The notes under the pieces: model-generated | What the model saw: the letters and a program-made list of their open reading frames with translations, nothing else | Databases searched by the model: none | What the model was told of the DNA's origin: nothing | Origin: Lachnospiraceae bacterium | GTDB taxonomy: Bacteria; Bacteroidota; Bacteroidia; Bacteroidales; Muribaculaceae | Length of the DNA: 64,000 bases | NCBI GenBank assembly: GCA_023663655.1 | Contig: JAMPGZ010000004.1 | Coordinates: 62,001-126,000, forward strand | Reading direction: 5' to 3' | Part shown: piece after piece, positions 62,298 to 64,000 of the stretch | How positions within the stretch are numbered: position 1 is the stretch's first letter | Layout of the letters: each line of letters starts with the position of its first letter | Position numbers and translations under genes: made by a program

Positions 62298-63749
62298 TTA
62301 CAGATTGGCGTTGTTTTCGCCTTCCGACTCCATGAGCTTCTCCTCATCGTTCTTCACGATGTTAGGGAGTTCAAGTCCGTAATGGTTCTTGGCATCGACT
62401 ATCTTCAGCCATATACCGAAGAGCAACGCCAGCACGCCGAGCGATGCGAAAAGCAGCATCGGGTTGGTGTAGTTATAATCCATCGGGTCGGTCACGCCGG
62501 GATTGGAAGCGGTGAGCACCTGACCGATCAATATCGGGAAGAGTGCGAGACCGATGTTCTGCACCCAGAATATAAGCGAATAAGCGCTGCCCAGAAAACG
62601 AGCCTCCATGATCTTGGGAACCGAAGGCCACAACGCAGCGGGCACAAGCGAGAACGACACGCCGAGAATCACGATAGCCGAGAATGCGAGAGCCTCGCTC
62701 GGGAACACCGGCAGAAGCAACGCGAAAGTAAGGTGGCACACAATCATCAGGATAGCGCCAAGAATGAGCATCGAAGCGCCCTTACCCTTGCGGTCGAGAT
62801 AATAGCCAAGAAGCGGAGTGAGCACCATAGCGCCCATCGGGAACCAACGGAATATGTCGGCGGCGGTTGTTGCCGATATGTGAAGCGTGCATTGAAGCAT
62901 ATTGGCGGCATAACGCTGGAACGGGAAAATAGCTGAGTAATAGAGCACACACAGCATGGCAACGATCCAGAACAGTTTGCTGCCGAATATTTTGCCCACA
63001 TCGCTCAGCTTGAATTCCTCCTCAGCTGGTTCAGCCGCTGCATCACGGGCATCGCCGAGCTGCTTGTCAAGCTTGGTGTCGAAGAATGTGAACACGATGT
63101 AGCACAACAGACCCACCACAAGCAGGCAGGTGCAGAATCCCACCGGAATAACAACTGTGGGATCATCCTTACCCATCCAGTCGGCAAGACGCGGAGAAAT
63201 AGAGAAGATAGCAAACACGCCAAGACGGGCAATAGCCATCTCAAGACCCATAGCAAGCGCCATCTCCTTGCCTTCAAACCATTTCGCAATAGCCTTTGAC
63301 ACGGTTATACCCGCCATCTCACATCCGCAGCCGAATATCATGAAGCCGAAAGCGGCAAGCTTGGCGCTTCCCGGCATCTCGACCCACCATGAGTTGAGCC
63401 ACTGCTCAAAACCGGTGCCCTGAAACCAGCTACTTACCGCATAGAACTTGATGCAGGCGCCGACCACCATGACCGATGCCGACAAAGTACCGGTGAACCT
63501 CACCCCCATCTTGTCAAGGATGATACCCGCAAGAATCAGGAAGCCGAAAACATTGAGAATATACTCGGCGCCGGCATAATAGCCGAATGCGTCGGGCGAC
63601 CATCCCCGCTGAGTCTCTATCAAGGACTGCAACGGCGACATAACATCGACAAACATATAGGCGAAGAACATCATCGATGCCACAAGAATCAATGCTGTCC
63701 AACGAGCCCATGCTTTATCGTTGATCAGTTGTTTTACTTTTTCTGTCAT
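62298..63749 (-). CDS. MFS family transporter
   Basis: A 483-residue membrane protein with about twelve hydrophobic segments in two halves joined by a charged cytoplasmic loop (about 230-250: D-T-K-L-D-K-Q-L-G-D-A-R). Family features include the loop after segment 2 (L-D-K-M-G-V-R-F near 83) and its counterpart in the second half (Y-L-D-R-K-G-K-G-A near 318). N-terminal R-W-T-A-L-I-L and the acidic C-terminal tail are cytoplasmic by inference. The substrate (a sugar, organic acid or nitrate-like anion) cannot be told. The gene is monocistronic and divergent from the AI-2E family gene. Confidence 0.88.
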   Translation of the reverse strand: MTEKVKQLINDKAWARWTALILVASMMFFAYMFVDVMSPLQSLIETQRGWSPDAFGYYAGAEYILNVFGFLILAGIILDKMGVRFTGTLSASVMVVGACIKFYAVSSWFQGTGFEQWLNSWWVEMPGSAKLAAFGFMIFGCGCEMAGITVSKAIAKWFEGKEMALAMGLEMAIARLGVFAIFSISPRLADWMGKDDPTVVIPVGFCTCLLVVGLLCYIVFTFFDTKLDKQLGDARDAAAEPAEEEFKLSDVGKIFGSKLFWIVAMLCVLYYSAIFPFQRYAANMLQCTLHISATTAADIFRWFPMGAMVLTPLLGYYLDRKGKGASMLILGAILMIVCHLTFALLLPVFPSEALAFSAIVILGVSFSLVPAALWPSVPKIMEARFLGSAYSLIFWVQNIGLALFPILIGQVLTASNPGVTDPMDYNYTNPMLLFASLGVLALLFGIWLKIVDAKNHYGLELPNIVKNDEEKLMESEGENNANL

Positions 63750-63852
63750 ATCAATTGAACTTTGTGATAATAATTTTCTACAAAATTAAAGAAAATCATG
63801 TTAATGACAGAAATATTCAGTAAATTCGTAACATATTTTTCCATTTTACGTC

Positions 63853-64000
63853 ATGTACAAACAGCGTCCTTATACATTTGACCGCGTTGTAAGGCTCGTG
63901 ATAACCTGCATCGTCATCTGTGCCGCGATATGGCTCATAAACATCCTGAAAGGTGTACTGCTCCCATTCTGCGTAGCTTGCCTTGTGGCATATCTCTTCG
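63853..64000 (+). CDS. AI-2E family permease, N-terminal part (partial)
   Basis: The frame opens at an ATG at 63853 and runs off the window (49 codons). The start M-Y-K-Q-R-P-Y-T-F-D-R-V-V-R-L followed by a hydrophobic segment (I-V-I-C-A-A-I-W-L-I) and L-L-P-F-C-V-A-C-L-V-A-Y-L matches the opening of the PerM/AI-2E transporter family in Bacteroidales. The role of this family (export of small molecules or ions) varies and cannot be given here. Confidence 0.7.
   Translation, partial: MYKQRPYTFDRVVRLVITCIVICAAIWLINILKGVLLPFCVACLVAYLF

Noticed and set aside
62046..62936. A 296-codon plus-strand frame from the repeat region into the MFS gene
   Set aside because: The first part is repeat DNA and the rest is antisense to the transporter; the peptide is His/Arg/Glu-rich and not protein-like.

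Overview
The window is bacterial chromosome from a member of the phylum Bacteroidota, order Bacteroidales. The family Muribaculaceae (or a close relative) fits best, but that is inference. Supporting signs are a SusC/SusD pair, many short lipoproteins with a Bacteroidales-style lipobox, a sodium-pumping methylmalonyl-CoA decarboxylase locus, a PPi-dependent phosphofructokinase, LytTR/LytS signalling, the order dnaN - exonuclease - coaBC - DUF4835 - recN - rlmB, and promoters of the Bacteroides type (TTG-N19-20-TAnnTTTG). No tRNA, rRNA, CRISPR array, prophage or transposase gene was found.

Layout. Bases 1-1200 hold the tail of a GH95-like fucosidase and a repeat-rich non-coding stretch. Bases 1.2-12.9 kb carry an M48 protease, small membrane or lipoproteins, a SulP transporter, a retropepsin-like protease paired with an LRR-type protein, a His-rich CobW-type metallochaperone, an S41 protease, a DUF3316-like protein and topoisomerase IV subunit A. 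Bases 12.9-22.1 kb form a small glycan-use region on the minus strand: SusD, SusC, a secreted LamG-type protein, a four-helix-bundle gene flanked by 9-bp repeat arrays, and a GH67-like secreted protein. Bases 24.1-28.7 kb are the propionate locus (epimerase and the subunits of the Na+ pump), divergent from dnaK at 29.2 kb.

Bases 31.5-40.7 kb are accessory surface and signalling genes: a Crp-family regulator, a lipoprotein/TonB-receptor pair, an orphan RHH antitoxin, an outer-membrane barrel, a LytTR response regulator with its histidine kinase, and a second large receptor-like barrel. Bases 40.7-47.3 kb are housekeeping (phosphohexomutase, NrnA, phosphopantetheinyl transferase, PPi-PFK). Bases 47.4-52.7 kb hold a GH106-like rhamnosidase, the decayed end of a C10 cysteine protease, a serpin lipoprotein and another lipoprotein. 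Bases 52.7-59.2 kb are the dnaN-to-rlmB block. Bases 59.2-62.3 kb are repeat-rich and mostly non-coding, with one small secreted LRR-type gene and a candidate structured RNA. The window ends with an MFS transporter and the start of an AI-2E family permease.

The most unusual structure lies outside the genes. (1) A modular repeat family has an imperfect palindrome bounded by CCCGG/CCGGG, a CTAAG linker and a short hairpin whose stem changes in a compensated way between copies; it clusters at 0.75-1.15 kb and 59.3-62.1 kb. (2) A tandem 9-bp repeat (NTTAAYGAC type) flanks the four-helix-bundle gene and also sits beside, and partly within, the SusCD terminator. (3) A run of nine G lies exactly in the spacer of a good promoter for the LamG gene and looks phase-variable. 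(4) An unidentified structured transcript of about 320 nt on the minus strand near 61.25-61.57 kb has its own promoter-like sequence and U-tract.
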